A DNA stretch of 64,000 bases from Brotaphodocola sp003480315 (GCF_964246085.1 NZ_CAXTPD010000016.1); one strand, 5' to 3'; shown: positions 26,209 to 35,605, numbered from the stretch's first letter. Program-made: numbers and translations. The notes: a model not told the origin generated them from the sequence alone.

Positions 26209-27007
26209 GGAATTTAGAAGAGAAGATAAATCGTTTTGGTTTTTTATACGATTTATTAGCGAAAAATTGGGATATTCTAGAAAAGGAATCGTTTTAACTT
26301 ATACAGTAGAGCAAATAGAAAAATTGTGCGACAAAGAGAATATTGAAGTTTCTCCGGATAGAATTAACAAAGCTGTCTTATATTGTAATATGAGAGCTGA
26401 CTTGTTAAATAATACGATTGAGAAAAATTTGATGGATGTTGATGAGGCTAAGCAGATATTTGAAGAAATGAGAAATAGCGGAAAATATAAATGTAAGCTG
26501 ATTATGAACAAACAACGTAAAGAGATCAAAAAAGTAAATTATTTTACCGCAATTATTACCATGATAGCAGAAGAAATGCTTGGTGGAGATGAGGAATTTA
26601 ATCCAGATCCAAGAGGGCTTGTGTATCTGTTGAATAATAGAAAGATCATTGGAGCATCTTCAAGAAGGTTTGATGGAGCATATCCTTCGATTTATAATCC
26701 TAAGATAGTGTGGGAAATAAAAGAGTATTATTATTCAAAGTCATTTGGAAGTAGAGTTGCAGATGCTGTATATGAAGCAGAACTTGATGGATATGAATTC
26801 AACGAAATATACGATAGAACCGGGCAGCAAGTATATCATGTAATGTTTATTGATAGCCATTATACTTTCTGGGGACAAGGGAAATCCTATTTGTGCAGAT
26901 TTATTGATACGCTTAATATGGGACTTATAGATGAACTTATTGTTGGAAAGGAAGTTTTGACAAGATGGAGAGAAGTTCTTGAAGAATTTGATGAAAAGTC
27001 TTGTTAG
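26195..27007 (+). CDS. Probable restriction endonuclease of the R-M cluster
   Basis: 270 residues from MKAFKEFRRE (GAGGTGGAG upstream). Position directly behind and overlapping the C-protein gene is that of the cognate endonuclease. A candidate PD-(D/E)xK core is YPSIYNPKIVWEIKEYYYSK, with E-x-K in WEIKEYY and an acidic/Gly-rich segment before it. I do not recognise a named nuclease or recognition site. Alternative: a modification-linked protein of other function. Confidence 0.72.
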   Translation: MKAFKEFRREDKSFWFFIRFISEKLGYSRKGIVLTYTVEQIEKLCDKENIEVSPDRINKAVLYCNMRADLLNNTIEKNLMDVDEAKQIFEEMRNSGKYKCKLIMNKQRKEIKKVNYFTAIITMIAEEMLGGDEEFNPDPRGLVYLLNNRKIIGASSRRFDGAYPSIYNPKIVWEIKEYYYSKSFGSRVADAVYEAELDGYEFNEIYDRTGQQVYHVMFIDSHYTFWGQGKSYLCRFIDTLNMGLIDELIVGKEVLTRWREVLEEFDEKSC

Positions 27008-27102
27008 TATCAAAGTGAGTGTGGAATAAATAGTTTGAATTAAGTGATATATTTATGAATAATTGGAACTATATAAACATAATATATTAAGAAGAGGAAA
27101 TA

Positions 27103-28143
27103 GTGAAAATGGATTTGCAGAAACAACTAATGGAGCAAAAAATGAAAGTTGATTTTAATACTTACGATCTTTCGATAAAAGAATTGATTAGTATGGTAAA
27201 TGACAAATTGATAAATATTGCCCCTGAATATCAAAGACAATTTCGATGGGATAAGGAGAGGCAGTCTAGCTTGATAGAATCAATATTTTTAGGAATTCCT
27301 ATTCCCAGCTTATTTATGGCTACGAATGCGGATGGAACATGGGAATTGATAGATGGAGTACAGCGTGTGAGTACTATTTTGTGTTTTGCTGGAACAGATG
27401 AGGAGCGAGAAAAAATAGGAACTCCCAATTTGAACGAATTGACATTAGAACAATTAAAAAAATTGACAGAATTTAATGGGAAAAGTTTTACCGAGTTACC
27501 GATAGACATTCAAACAAAATTTAAATTATCTAATATAAAAGTTACAACGCTGAGTGATAAAAGTGATAAACAAGTTAGGTTTGATTTATTTGAAAGATTG
27601 AATAGAGGTGGTGTTACACTTACTGATCAGGAAATTAGAAGTTGTGTTTATAGGGGTGGATTTAATAATTTTATAAAAGAATTATCTAAGAATCAAGATT
27701 TTATCGAATGCGTTCATTTAACGGAAAGACAAGAAAATGACGGAACTAGAGAGGAATTGGTTTTAAGATTTTTTGCATATTTGTATGATTTGAAAAGTTT
27801 TGTTCATAGTGTAAGAGATTTTTTAAATGATTACATGGAGAAAGCAGATAAAAAATTTAATTACAGCAAAAATGAGAAAATATTCTGTGAAGTATTTAAG
27901 ACATTGAATATGGCACTGCCAAAAGGAATTAGTAAAGGAAGAAAAAATACGCCATTGAATCTTTATGAGGCTGTTGCAGTGGGAGCTGCTTTAGCATATC
28001 TTAAAAATGGAACAATTAATACAGAGGGTGTGGAAGATTGGATAAAAGATAGTGAACTTATAAAGTATACAACAGGAGCTACGAATACAAAAGAACGCGT
28101 CATCAAGAGAATTGAATACTGCAAAAATAAATTCGAGGGATAA
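27103..28143 (+). CDS. DUF262 domain protein (ParB/GmrSD-type nuclease fold)
   Basis: 346 residues. IAPEYQRQFRWDKERQSSLI and ELIDGVQRVSTI are the DUF262 signatures (the DGQQR-type motif appears as DGVQR). DUF262 has a ParB-like nucleotide-using fold and is the N-terminal part of GmrSD type IV restriction enzymes. The usual C-terminal HNH (DUF1524) is absent. The next gene, a HEPN-like protein, follows immediately, forming a likely two-gene defence module. Confidence 0.88.
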   Translation: MKMDLQKQLMEQKMKVDFNTYDLSIKELISMVNDKLINIAPEYQRQFRWDKERQSSLIESIFLGIPIPSLFMATNADGTWELIDGVQRVSTILCFAGTDEEREKIGTPNLNELTLEQLKKLTEFNGKSFTELPIDIQTKFKLSNIKVTTLSDKSDKQVRFDLFERLNRGGVTLTDQEIRSCVYRGGFNNFIKELSKNQDFIECVHLTERQENDGTREELVLRFFAYLYDLKSFVHSVRDFLNDYMEKADKKFNYSKNEKIFCEVFKTLNMALPKGISKGRKNTPLNLYEAVAVGAALAYLKNGTINTEGVEDWIKDSELIKYTTGATNTKERVIKRIEYCKNKFEG

Positions 28144-28144
28144 A

Positions 28145-28786
28145 GTGTTGTTTGATGAAATAAAAAATGAGCTGACTCGTAAGGTTTGTGAATTGAAGTT
28201 ATGGTTAGCTAATATTGATGAGAGAAATCAATATTGTAATATTACAAAAGGGTTATATTTTGTATATATGTATGGGATTTACGAAGAAACAATACGCCAG
28301 GTGGTATCAACAACAATAGATGAGTTAAATAATGCAGAAGTAAAGCTTGATGAGTGTGTATATGAATTATATTCGTTGATTTTTTCTGATGAATATGATG
28401 GAATGTATAATGTAGGTAATGAACATAAATGGGAAAAAAGATGGAAGTTATCAGATAAAATGATAAATAATCCCAAGGTTGTTATTTTGCATGATATGAT
28501 GCCAACAGATGGAAAAAATATAAGATATAAACAATTAAAAAGCATTGCTAATTCATTTGGTATGAAAGAAAATGTATTACCGAGAAATGAAATTGGCGGT
28601 TACATACAGGAAATGGTAGATAATCGTAATTATATTGCACATGGAAATAAAACACCTAAAGAGGTGGGAAGAAATTTTACTATTTTAGATTTAAAAAATA
28701 GATGTGATTATATGGAGGAAGTGTGCAATTATGTTATTGCGGAATATGAAGCATATATTCAGGAAAGAAAATATTTAAGGAGATAG
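28145..28786 (+). CDS. MAE_28990-like HEPN domain protein
   Basis: 213 residues from GTG 28145, one base after the DUF262 stop (GAGGG upstream); an in-frame TTG lies three bases on. The C-terminal MVDNRNYIAHGNKTP carries the RNxxxH active motif of HEPN ribonucleases; the N-terminal part is helical (LYFVYMYGIYEETIRQVV). Members of this group are often coupled to DUF262 proteins in defence islands. Likely acts as an RNase or RNase-regulator paired with the DUF262 protein. Confidence 0.82.
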   Translation: MLFDEIKNELTRKVCELKLWLANIDERNQYCNITKGLYFVYMYGIYEETIRQVVSTTIDELNNAEVKLDECVYELYSLIFSDEYDGMYNVGNEHKWEKRWKLSDKMINNPKVVILHDMMPTDGKNIRYKQLKSIANSFGMKENVLPRNEIGGYIQEMVDNRNYIAHGNKTPKEVGRNFTILDLKNRCDYMEEVCNYVIAEYEAYIQERKYLRR

Positions 28787-28928
28787 AATTAAGAATAGGT
28801 TGCCATGATAACACTATGATAACAAAATCCCAGAAAACCACACGGACACAGTGGAAAATCCGGGTTTTCCCCCATAAATCACACGAAAAATCACCATTTG
28901 CACACCGCAATACGCTAGTCTGATATCA
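28787..28928. other. Right end of the island
   Basis: Noncoding; contains TGATAACA repeats around 28806–28830 and a stem (AAAACCACACGGA against TCCGGGTTTT, 28845–28881). Such sequence often borders tyrosine-integrase attachment sites, but no integrase remains. Host kinase sequence resumes at 28929. Confidence 0.45.
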
Positions 28929-30185
28929 GACGGAACTGTTGAGCATTGGAATCTGATGCTGGACAAGAACGATTTTATGATTAAATCCATCGCACTGGAA
29001 AGTGAAAAGAAAGCAAATCAAAGCAAATCCGCTTTTCTTTCCAGAATGTCTCACGATATGCGGACTCCGCTTAATGGTATTACAGGGTTACTGAAAATCA
29101 ATGAGAATCATTTTGACGACATAGATCTGGTAAAAGAAAACCATAAGAAAATGCAGATAGCCGCGGACTATTTATTGTCTCTCATTAATGAAGTGCTTCA
29201 GATGAGCAAGATTGAGGAAGGCAGTATCCCGCTGACACAGGAAGTCATAGATTTTGCCGAATTGACGAATGAAATCATAGTCATCATGGAGCAGCGGGCC
29301 AGGGACAGAGGAATTTAGATGCAATTCCGGTCAAATAAACAGGGGCCCCAGTATCCATTTCTTTATGGAAGTCCGGTACATTTGCGGCAGATATTTTTAA
29401 ACATCTATGGCAACTGTATCAAGTATAACCGGCCTGGCGGAACGATCACTACCGTGTCTGGTTATACGGAAGCGGTCGATGGGATCACGACCTATGAATG
29501 CACGATTACCGATACAGGGATCGGCATGGGGAAGGAATTCCTGGAACATATCTTCGAGCCTTTTTCTCAGGAAAAGGATGATGCAAGAAGCATGTATCAG
29601 GGCGTTGGGCTTGGAATGGCGATCGTCAAGGGCCTGATCGATAAAATGGGTGGAAGTATTGAGATCAAGAGCGAAGAAGGCGTAGGCTCAAGCTTTATCA
29701 TACGGATCCCTTTCAAAATTGCCTCGGCGCCAATCTGTGTAAAGGAGCAAAAAACAGAAGCAACCATAGAAAACCTGAATTTACTGCTTGCAGAAGACAA
29801 CGAATTGAACGCAGAGATAGCAGAAACGCTTTTGTCAGATGAAGGAGCAAAGATCACGGTCGTGAAAAATGGCCTGCAGGCAGTGAAAGCCTTTCAGGAA
29901 AACCCATGCAATTATTTTGATGCCATTCTTATGGACATCATGATGCCTGTGATGGACGGGCTGACTGCGGCAAAAACCATCCGGGCAGCAGCGCGCGCAG
30001 ATGCGAAAACAATCCCAATTATTGCCATGACTGCGAATGCCTTCCAGGAAGATCAGGAACAGTGCTATAAAGCGGGAATGAATGCCCATCTGGCTAAGCC
30101 GCTGAATATGGAAAAAGTGATAAGAACGATCTATGAGCAGTGCAGCTACAAGTTGAATGGGAGGCAGCAGAATAAAAAAACCTAA
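28929..30185 (+). pseudogene. Hybrid sensor kinase, C-terminal half (HisKA, HATPase, receiver)
   Basis: From 28929 the frame reads DGTVEHWNLMLDK, completing the PAS domain truncated at 17634. HisKA: FLSRMSHDMRTPLNGITG with phospho-acceptor His. HATPase_c: NIYGNCIKYNRPGG, DTGIGMG and GVGLGMAIVK. Receiver: LLAEDNELNAE, then ILMDIMMPVMDG with the phospho-Asp. An in-frame TAG at 29316–29318 separates the HisKA and ATPase parts, so two lesions exist: the 11.3-kb insertion and this nonsense codon. Without both it would be a ~700-residue hybrid kinase. Confidence 0.88.
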
Positions 30186-30211
30186 CCTTTAGTTAATGGT
30201 TATCCCATAGG

Positions 30212-30245
30212 ATCCACCGTATAATAACAGTACGGTGGATTTTTT
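30212..30245 (+). terminator. Intrinsic terminator after kinase
   Basis: ATCCACCGTA and TACGGTGGAT form a perfect 10-base stem followed by TTTTT. Confidence 0.9.
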
Positions 30246-30370
30246 GTATGATAGGAAATTGCGTCCTATCATACAAAAACGCTCCGCGAGGATGCGCACT
30301 CGGCGCAAATGTAGATGGTTGCCGAAGCAACCGCGCCTCGGCGCGAGAATGTGCTAAGCACATTCTTTTT
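30241..30370 (+). repeat. Stem-loop cluster, possible repeat element or structured RNA
   Basis: A 16-base perfect inverted repeat (TTTTTGTATGATAGGA and complement, loop AATTGCG) is followed by five short GC-rich hairpins: CTC-CGC-GAG, GCGC-ACTCG-GCGC-type, GGTTGC-CGAA-GCAACC, GCGC-CTCG-GCGC, and GAATGTGC-TAA-GCACATTC with a T-run (30347–30370). The last is a good terminator. The set lies between the kinase and the lipoprotein gene and looks like a dispersed Clostridia repeat or a small RNA. Confidence 0.55.
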
Positions 30371-30398
30371 CATTTCGCAAATAGAGGAGGAATGCAGG

Positions 30399-31337
30399 AT
30401 GAAAAAATGGAAAAGTAATTTATTTCCCGTAATCACACTGGCGGTGTGTCTTGGACTTGCTGCCTGCGGTGGAGGAAGAAAGCCACTTGAAATCACCGTA
30501 GTGAACCGTACTACATATCCTGTGGAAGACATCCGTATTAGAGAAACGGATGGGAAAGACTGGGGAGAGAACCGCCTGGAGACAACACTGGCCCAAAGCG
30601 AAAGCATTAAGATCGATCTGGGAAAATATACGGTGGAAGAACTGGACAGAGGTTTTCAGGTTCAGTTTTACGGTGAGGATGAAAAGCCGGTAAATCCGAA
30701 CTATGACCCTGATACCGCGACAATTTTGGAAAATGGCAGCTTTTTGATTTTTACACCGCCGGATATCAGCGTTCCTGTGTTTGTGGACAGTGCCTATGAT
30801 GCGGTAGTCTGTGACAAAAAAATTATGGAGCTCTATGCTCTGAACGATGATGGTCGTGGGGATCTGATCCCGAGTGAACGTATTCCTGTTTTGATGGGCG
30901 GAGCGCTTCCCTTTACCAATATGCAGAACCTTCGAACGGAAAACAATGAGGATGGAACGTACCGCTATGAGGATTTCACGCAAGATGGCCAGATCCTTAT
31001 AGTAAATACGGCAGAGCCGACCCGGTTTATCCCGGAGGTGCAGGATCTGGAAGATTATCTGACAGCCTGCGCCCTGTCATTAAGTGATACGGATACCTGT
31101 GAACTGCTATCTGCAAAAGCAAATGAGAAATATACTGAGAACCTGACTTATCCGGTTTATATCGTAACGTACACCGCAGGTGAGAACGAGGATACCAGGA
31201 AATGGACAGTATTTGCCGCGGATACTGACAGTTATACCTATCTTTACGGTTTCTGTGAGTCTGTGGATACGGAAGAAGATATGGATGAGATTTACCAAAC
31301 TATTTTTTCGCAGCTGTATCTGAGTGAGGGAGGTTGA
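30399..31337 (+). CDS. Predicted lipoprotein of unknown function
   Basis: 312 residues. Start at 30399 behind GAGGAGG. N-terminal signal with lipobox LAACGGG (Cys ~21) predicts a membrane-anchored extracellular lipoprotein. The mature part is acidic with beta-rich patches, including LEITVVNRTTYPVEDIRI, but no catalytic motif or family is recognised. A small membrane protein gene follows after 4 bases, suggesting one operon. Confidence 0.85.
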   Translation: MKKWKSNLFPVITLAVCLGLAACGGGRKPLEITVVNRTTYPVEDIRIRETDGKDWGENRLETTLAQSESIKIDLGKYTVEELDRGFQVQFYGEDEKPVNPNYDPDTATILENGSFLIFTPPDISVPVFVDSAYDAVVCDKKIMELYALNDDGRGDLIPSERIPVLMGGALPFTNMQNLRTENNEDGTYRYEDFTQDGQILIVNTAEPTRFIPEVQDLEDYLTACALSLSDTDTCELLSAKANEKYTENLTYPVYIVTYTAGENEDTRKWTVFAADTDSYTYLYGFCESVDTEEDMDEIYQTIFSQLYLSEGG

Positions 31338-31341
31338 TGAT

Positions 31342-31527
31342 ATGCCCCTTTGGTTGGCAGTGATATGGATGATAGCAGCTATTGCTGGCTTCATAGCGTC
31401 ACACAAATATCTTCAAAAGAGCAAGCAGGTGCGTATATTTTGCATCATTGCCTGTGTGTTTCTGGCATTGATCTGCGCGGTTTATATCGGATTGACTCTC
31501 CTGCTTGTGAATGCAGTGCAGGATTAA
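31342..31527 (+). CDS. Small two-helix membrane protein
   Basis: 61 residues (MPLWLAVIWMIAAIAGF ... CVFLALICAVYIGLTLLL): two hydrophobic segments joined by a basic loop. GAGGGAGG precedes the ATG, 4 bases after the lipoprotein stop. Likely cotranscribed partner of the lipoprotein; function unknown. Confidence 0.7.
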   Translation: MPLWLAVIWMIAAIAGFIASHKYLQKSKQVRIFCIIACVFLALICAVYIGLTLLLVNAVQD

Positions 31528-31628
31528 GTGTATTGTGACAGAGAACGCAATGGTAAGGATATGGAACGATCTGAGTACAAATGAGCAGGAAACAGTAATG
31601 TCAATGCCGCGTGGACTTCGGAAGCAAA

Positions 31629-31667
31629 AGAACAGTTCGAGTATATATATCGGCTGTTCTTTTTTTA
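31629..31667 (+). terminator. Intrinsic terminator
   Basis: AGAACAG pairs with CTGTTCT across an AT-rich loop, followed by seven T. Confidence 0.7.
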
Positions 31668-31994
31668 TTTTTATGCGTTAAAGCAGTGAGGTTTTTCTTG
31701 TGTACAGTAGGGTGCCATAGTATAATAAAATCAGTTTTTTTGTATACGTTTGACAAGGGAAAGTGCAGATACAAAGAATGTTTTCCTGTTTGTGGAGGAC
31801 TATTGTAGTCATGTCTGCAAATGCTTTTTAGGATGATGTGAAGCGCAGCAAAAAGGCAGGAATGAATAAAGCGCACAGCCATCGACCGTCGGAATTCATC
31901 CGGCGGTCATTTTCTATTCTGAATGGTGTGACAGACTTGTCGAATGTCTTTCCTAGACTTTGCATGTGATCTGCTTTATTATACTTGCAAGAAA

Positions 31995-32027
31995 GTAACT
32001 TACGAGTTACTAACTTACGAGTATAAT
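31995..32027 (+). promoter_or_regulatory. Promoter with repeated operator-like sequence
   Basis: Two copies of TAACTTACGAGT spaced 15 bases apart, the first inside the dyad GTAACT-N4-AGTTAC, directly before TATAAT. Suggests binding of a dimeric repressor or activator over the promoter of the ATPase gene. Confidence 0.5.
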
Positions 32028-32043
32028 TATTGGAGGTGAACGG

Positions 32044-32773
32044 ATGAGTCAGTTCTATTGCCGTGATAATGAACTTCGAAAGCTGAATAAACGGTATGCA
32101 GGTGATAAATTTGAGTGCATCGTTATCTATGGAAGACGGCGTATTGGCAAAACAGCATTGATTAATGAGTTTTATAAGGATAAACCCACCATTTTCTTCT
32201 CCGCATTGAATATGACGGGAAAAGAAAATCTGGAAGCGCTTTCAAAGTCAATCATGAGTTTTGAAAGGCAGGATAAGGAGTCTGCACCAGAATTCCGGTC
32301 TTATGATGCTGCTCTGGATGAGCTGACAGCACTTTCAAAGGAGAAGCGGATTGTATGAGTATCTGTATCTTGCGAAAGCGAAGCCATCCATTTCAGCAAT
32401 GCTGCAGCACATCATCGACCACAAATGGGCAGATTCCAAAATGTATCTGATCCTTTGTGGTTCATCTATGAGCTTTATGGAGAGCCAGGTACTTGGCAAG
32501 GAAAGTCCGCTGTATGGTAGACATACTGGTCAGTTTAAGATTGAGCCACTGGATTATAAGGAAACAGCGGTGTTTCACCCGGACCTGTCTGCGGAAGATA
32601 ATTCCCTGATTTATGGAATCACAGGAGGCATTCCACACTATATCAACAAGCTGGATGTAACTACAAACTATTGGAAAGAAAAATTTACACGTTTTGGGAA
32701 AGAAATCATATATTTGGAATTCGAATACCCGTGGCAGGAGGGAATGAACCGTCTGTTTGTTTATCAGAGCTAA
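32044..32773 (+). pseudogene. Archaeal-type AAA ATPase (DUF234-linked family), broken
   Basis: The first part has FYCRDNELRKLNKRY and Walker A YGRRRIGKTALI. A small deletion near 32355 removes the Walker B core (expected FVIDEYP) and shifts frame; the second part starts YLYLAKAKPSISAMLQHII and has LILCGSSMSFMESQVLG, GRHTGQFKIEPLDY and GGIPHYINKLD. The C-terminal DUF234 region is missing; the frame ends at FVYQS. It cannot be functional as read. Confidence 0.8.
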
Positions 32774-32796
32774 AGGTGCCAGAAGATTCGCAGCAA

Positions 32797-32833
32797 GAAG
32801 CCGGATACTGAAGGATAGTGTCCGGCTTCTTTT
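32797..32833 (+). terminator. Intrinsic terminator
   Basis: GAAGCCGGATACT pairs with AGTGTCCGGCTTC, followed by TTTT. Confidence 0.8.
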
Positions 32834-32890
32834 ACGAGGTGGGCCTGACGGCGCACCTCGCAGATGGATATAAATTTCTGAGAGAATGTT

Positions 32891-33814
32891 TTATTTCTCA
32901 CGGCAATATTCCCGGATCATTTTCAGAAAATCTCTTGCATGCTGCGGCAGATACCGGTTTTTCCGATAGGCGGCGATGGTAGTTGTGAGGGCCGGTCTGT
33001 GGCCGACGGAGAAGCAGAGGGCGCGGTTTCCGGTGTACTGGTTTTCATAATGGAAATAGCTCTCCGGGGCGAAGGCAGCGCCGATGCCGTCCATGGCCAG
33101 ATGGATCGACATGGAGGAGTTTCTCGTGTGGAGAGAGACCGGTGGATTGATGTTGTACTCTTGAAAGAGATCCAGGGAGATGCCACCGGTGTTCTGGTCC
33201 GGGTAGAGGAGAATGAAGTTTTCCTCTTTTAATAGGGAAAGATCCAGCCACGGGTAGCGGAAGCCGGGGCGGGTAATGGCTTTTGCGGCGAGAGGATGGT
33301 TTTCATGCAGGACCAGAACGATCTCCTCAGAGCGCAGGATCTGGTAGTCCATGGTCTCGGGAAATTCATGGATATTGTAAAGGGTCAGGTCGATGGATGA
33401 GGTCTCCAGACTGTTCTCCGCAATGAAATTTACTGCTTCCATGATATTTAAGGTCACATAGGGGTATCGTTTATGAAACGGTGCCAACATCGGTTCGATC
33501 AGCGTGCTACCCATCATGATCGGCACGGCGATGTTTAAGCGGCCGCGCTGGCGGTGAGCGATATCGTCGTATTCCTGCATCCACTCATCGCCGCAGGCAA
33601 CGATCTGTTCGGCGTAGTGGAGGTAGCGTTCACCCATGTAAGTCGGGTAGTAGCGGTTTTCGTGGCGGCTGAACAGCGGAGCGCCGAGACGTTCTTCCAG
33701 GTTCTTTAAGTACTTGCTCAGGGACGGCTGGGAGATATAAAGGGATTCGGCGGCTTTGCCGATGCTCTGGTGGCGGGCGATCGCCAGGATATAGCGGGCT
33801 TCTTTTAATTCCAT
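32891..33814 (-). CDS. LysR-family transcriptional regulator
   Basis: 307 residues, standard size. N-terminal winged helix (YILAIARHQSIGKAAESLY, then SQPSLSKYLKNLEERLG); effector domain residues ~90–300. It is divergent from the ABC-transporter/deaminase cluster with a 175-base AT-rich gap, the classic LysR arrangement, so it probably controls that cluster in response to a substrate or product of it. Confidence 0.93.
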   Translation of the reverse strand: MELKEARYILAIARHQSIGKAAESLYISQPSLSKYLKNLEERLGAPLFSRHENRYYPTYMGERYLHYAEQIVACGDEWMQEYDDIAHRQRGRLNIAVPIMMGSTLIEPMLAPFHKRYPYVTLNIMEAVNFIAENSLETSSIDLTLYNIHEFPETMDYQILRSEEIVLVLHENHPLAAKAITRPGFRYPWLDLSLLKEENFILLYPDQNTGGISLDLFQEYNINPPVSLHTRNSSMSIHLAMDGIGAAFAPESYFHYENQYTGNRALCFSVGHRPALTTTIAAYRKNRYLPQHARDFLKMIREYCREK

Positions 33815-33989
33815 ACAGGGGCCTCCTCATAGCTTTACTGCATAAAAATTATAGATAATATGTATTTGACGTATAGTATATCACTTTTTATAATGAATGT
33901 AAAATATAAGTGCAATTGATGAAAAAACAAATATTTATAAGAAACACTAATTAAAACTCATCACGCACAGTTAAGAAAGGGGCAAACCA

Positions 33990-34823
33990 ATGAAAAAGAG
34001 CAGTGCATGGTGCATGTTGGTTCCGGGACTGGTGATCTTATTTCTGTTCCTGATGATCCCGCTGCTTCGCGTTCTGGTTCCAAGCGTGTTTACGGGGGAT
34101 TACCCGTTCAGCGCGTACGTGGACTTTTTTAAGGACGAGTATTACAGAAAGATCTTTTTGAGAACCGTGAAGATCGCGGTCATCACCACCTTTGTCTGTA
34201 TGGTGGGCGGTATCCCGACGGCGTATTTCATCAGCCGCTGTGATAAGAAATGGAGAGGACTGCTTCTCTCTGCGTCGATCTTCCCGATGATGACAAACTC
34301 TGTTATCCGAAGCTTTGCATGGATCAATATTCTCGGCAGCAACGGGATCATCAACAAGGCCATGATCGCTATGGGACTGATCGAGAAGCCGATGAAGCTT
34401 TTATACACTGACTTTTCTATCATCATTGGTTCTGTCTACCTGTTCCTTCCGTTAATGATCGTAACGGTTGCCGGTGTTATGGAAAATATTGATGATGATA
34501 TGATGGAGGCGGCACAGAGCCTCGGAGCCTCAAGAACGGAAGCGTTCATGAAAGTCATCTTCCCGATGAGCCTTCCGGGAATCATCGTCGGCGGTATTCT
34601 GGTATTTACCGGAACCCTGACCGCGTACACGACGCCGCAGTTATTAGGAGGCAACAGCAACATGGTCATGGCGACCCTGATCTACCAGAGAGCGATGTCC
34701 GTCAGTGACTGGACCGGCGCGTCCGTGATCGCCCTCATCATGATCGTTGTAACCCTGGTTGTGATCAAAGGATTTAACGCTCTGGCCGCACGGCTGGACC
34801 GCAGAGGTGAAGATTATGCGTAA
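33990..34823 (+). CDS. ABC importer permease 1 (PotB-like)
   Basis: 277 residues with six membrane helices and the EAA loop MEAAQSLGASRTEAFMKVIFP (before the last helices). Closest type: spermidine/putrescine and Fe/thiamine-type permeases. AAAGGGG precedes the ATG. Its stop overlaps the next permease start by 8 bases. Forms the membrane channel with the next gene's product. Confidence 0.92.
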   Translation: MKKSSAWCMLVPGLVILFLFLMIPLLRVLVPSVFTGDYPFSAYVDFFKDEYYRKIFLRTVKIAVITTFVCMVGGIPTAYFISRCDKKWRGLLLSASIFPMMTNSVIRSFAWINILGSNGIINKAMIAMGLIEKPMKLLYTDFSIIIGSVYLFLPLMIVTVAGVMENIDDDMMEAAQSLGASRTEAFMKVIFPMSLPGIIVGGILVFTGTLTAYTTPQLLGGNSNMVMATLIYQRAMSVSDWTGASVIALIMIVVTLVVIKGFNALAARLDRRGEDYA

Positions 34824-35598
34824 AAATAAAATGTTGACCATATGGGCAGCGATCGTATTTGCATTTTTGATGATCCCGTTACTGATCATCACCGTAACGG
34901 CATTCGGCGGCGGAAGCGCCATCACATTCCCGATCGAGTCCTTCTCGACGAAATGGTTCGCGAACGTGTTCGCGTTAAAGTCTTTCCGCAGATCATTCCT
35001 GACCAGCCTTGAGGTCGCGCTCCTCGCGACATGCATCTCTCTTCTGGTCGGAATCCCGGCGGCTTACGCGCTGGCGAGAGCCGGTTTAAAAGGAAAGCAG
35101 TTATTAAAGTCCATCTTCCTTTCCCCGACCATCGTTCCGGGAATTGTAATCGGCTTTATTATGTACCAGTGCCTGATCCTGACACTCAGAATCCCGGTGT
35201 TCGCGGGACTTCTCGCAGGCCATTTTATGGTGACACTTCCGTATGTGATCCGCGTAGTCGGTTCTTCGATGGAGCAGTTCGACTTTTCAATCGAGGAGGC
35301 GGCGTGGAGCCTCGGATGCCCGAAGGGAGCGGCGTTCTTCAAGGTCGTTCTTCCAAATGTGACCTCCGGAATTTCCTCAGCATTCATGCTGGCGTTCATC
35401 AATTCCTTCAACAACATTCCGGTGTCCATGTTCTTATCCGGACCGGGAGTTTCCACATTCCCGTCAACACTGATGAACTATATTGAATACAACTATGATC
35501 CGACCGTATCGGCGGTTTCCGTACTTTTAATGGCAGCTACCGTAGTCATCATGGTAATCGTAGACCGCACACTGGGTATCGCAGCCCTGGCGAAATAA
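34816..35598 (+). CDS. ABC importer permease 2 (PotC-like)
   Basis: 260 residues, six helices, EAA loop EEAAWSLGCPKGAAFFKVVLP. Start ATG 34816 with GAGGTGAAG upstream; a GTG nine bases earlier is in frame. Translationally coupled to permease 1. Partner of PotB-like permease in the importer. Confidence 0.92.
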   Translation: MRKNKMLTIWAAIVFAFLMIPLLIITVTAFGGGSAITFPIESFSTKWFANVFALKSFRRSFLTSLEVALLATCISLLVGIPAAYALARAGLKGKQLLKSIFLSPTIVPGIVIGFIMYQCLILTLRIPVFAGLLAGHFMVTLPYVIRVVGSSMEQFDFSIEEAAWSLGCPKGAAFFKVVLPNVTSGISSAFMLAFINSFNNIPVSMFLSGPGVSTFPSTLMNYIEYNYDPTVSAVSVLLMAATVVIMVIVDRTLGIAALAK

Positions 35599-35605
35599 GG
35601 AGAAT

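Larger units (their letters stand above)
31528..32043. other. Intergenic region
   Basis: No supported gene. A terminator lies at 31629–31667 (AGAACAG / CTGTTCT then T-run). Upstream of 32044, TAACTTACGAGT is repeated at 31996 and 32011 with TATAAT at 32022–32027, a probable regulated promoter. Confidence 0.55.
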
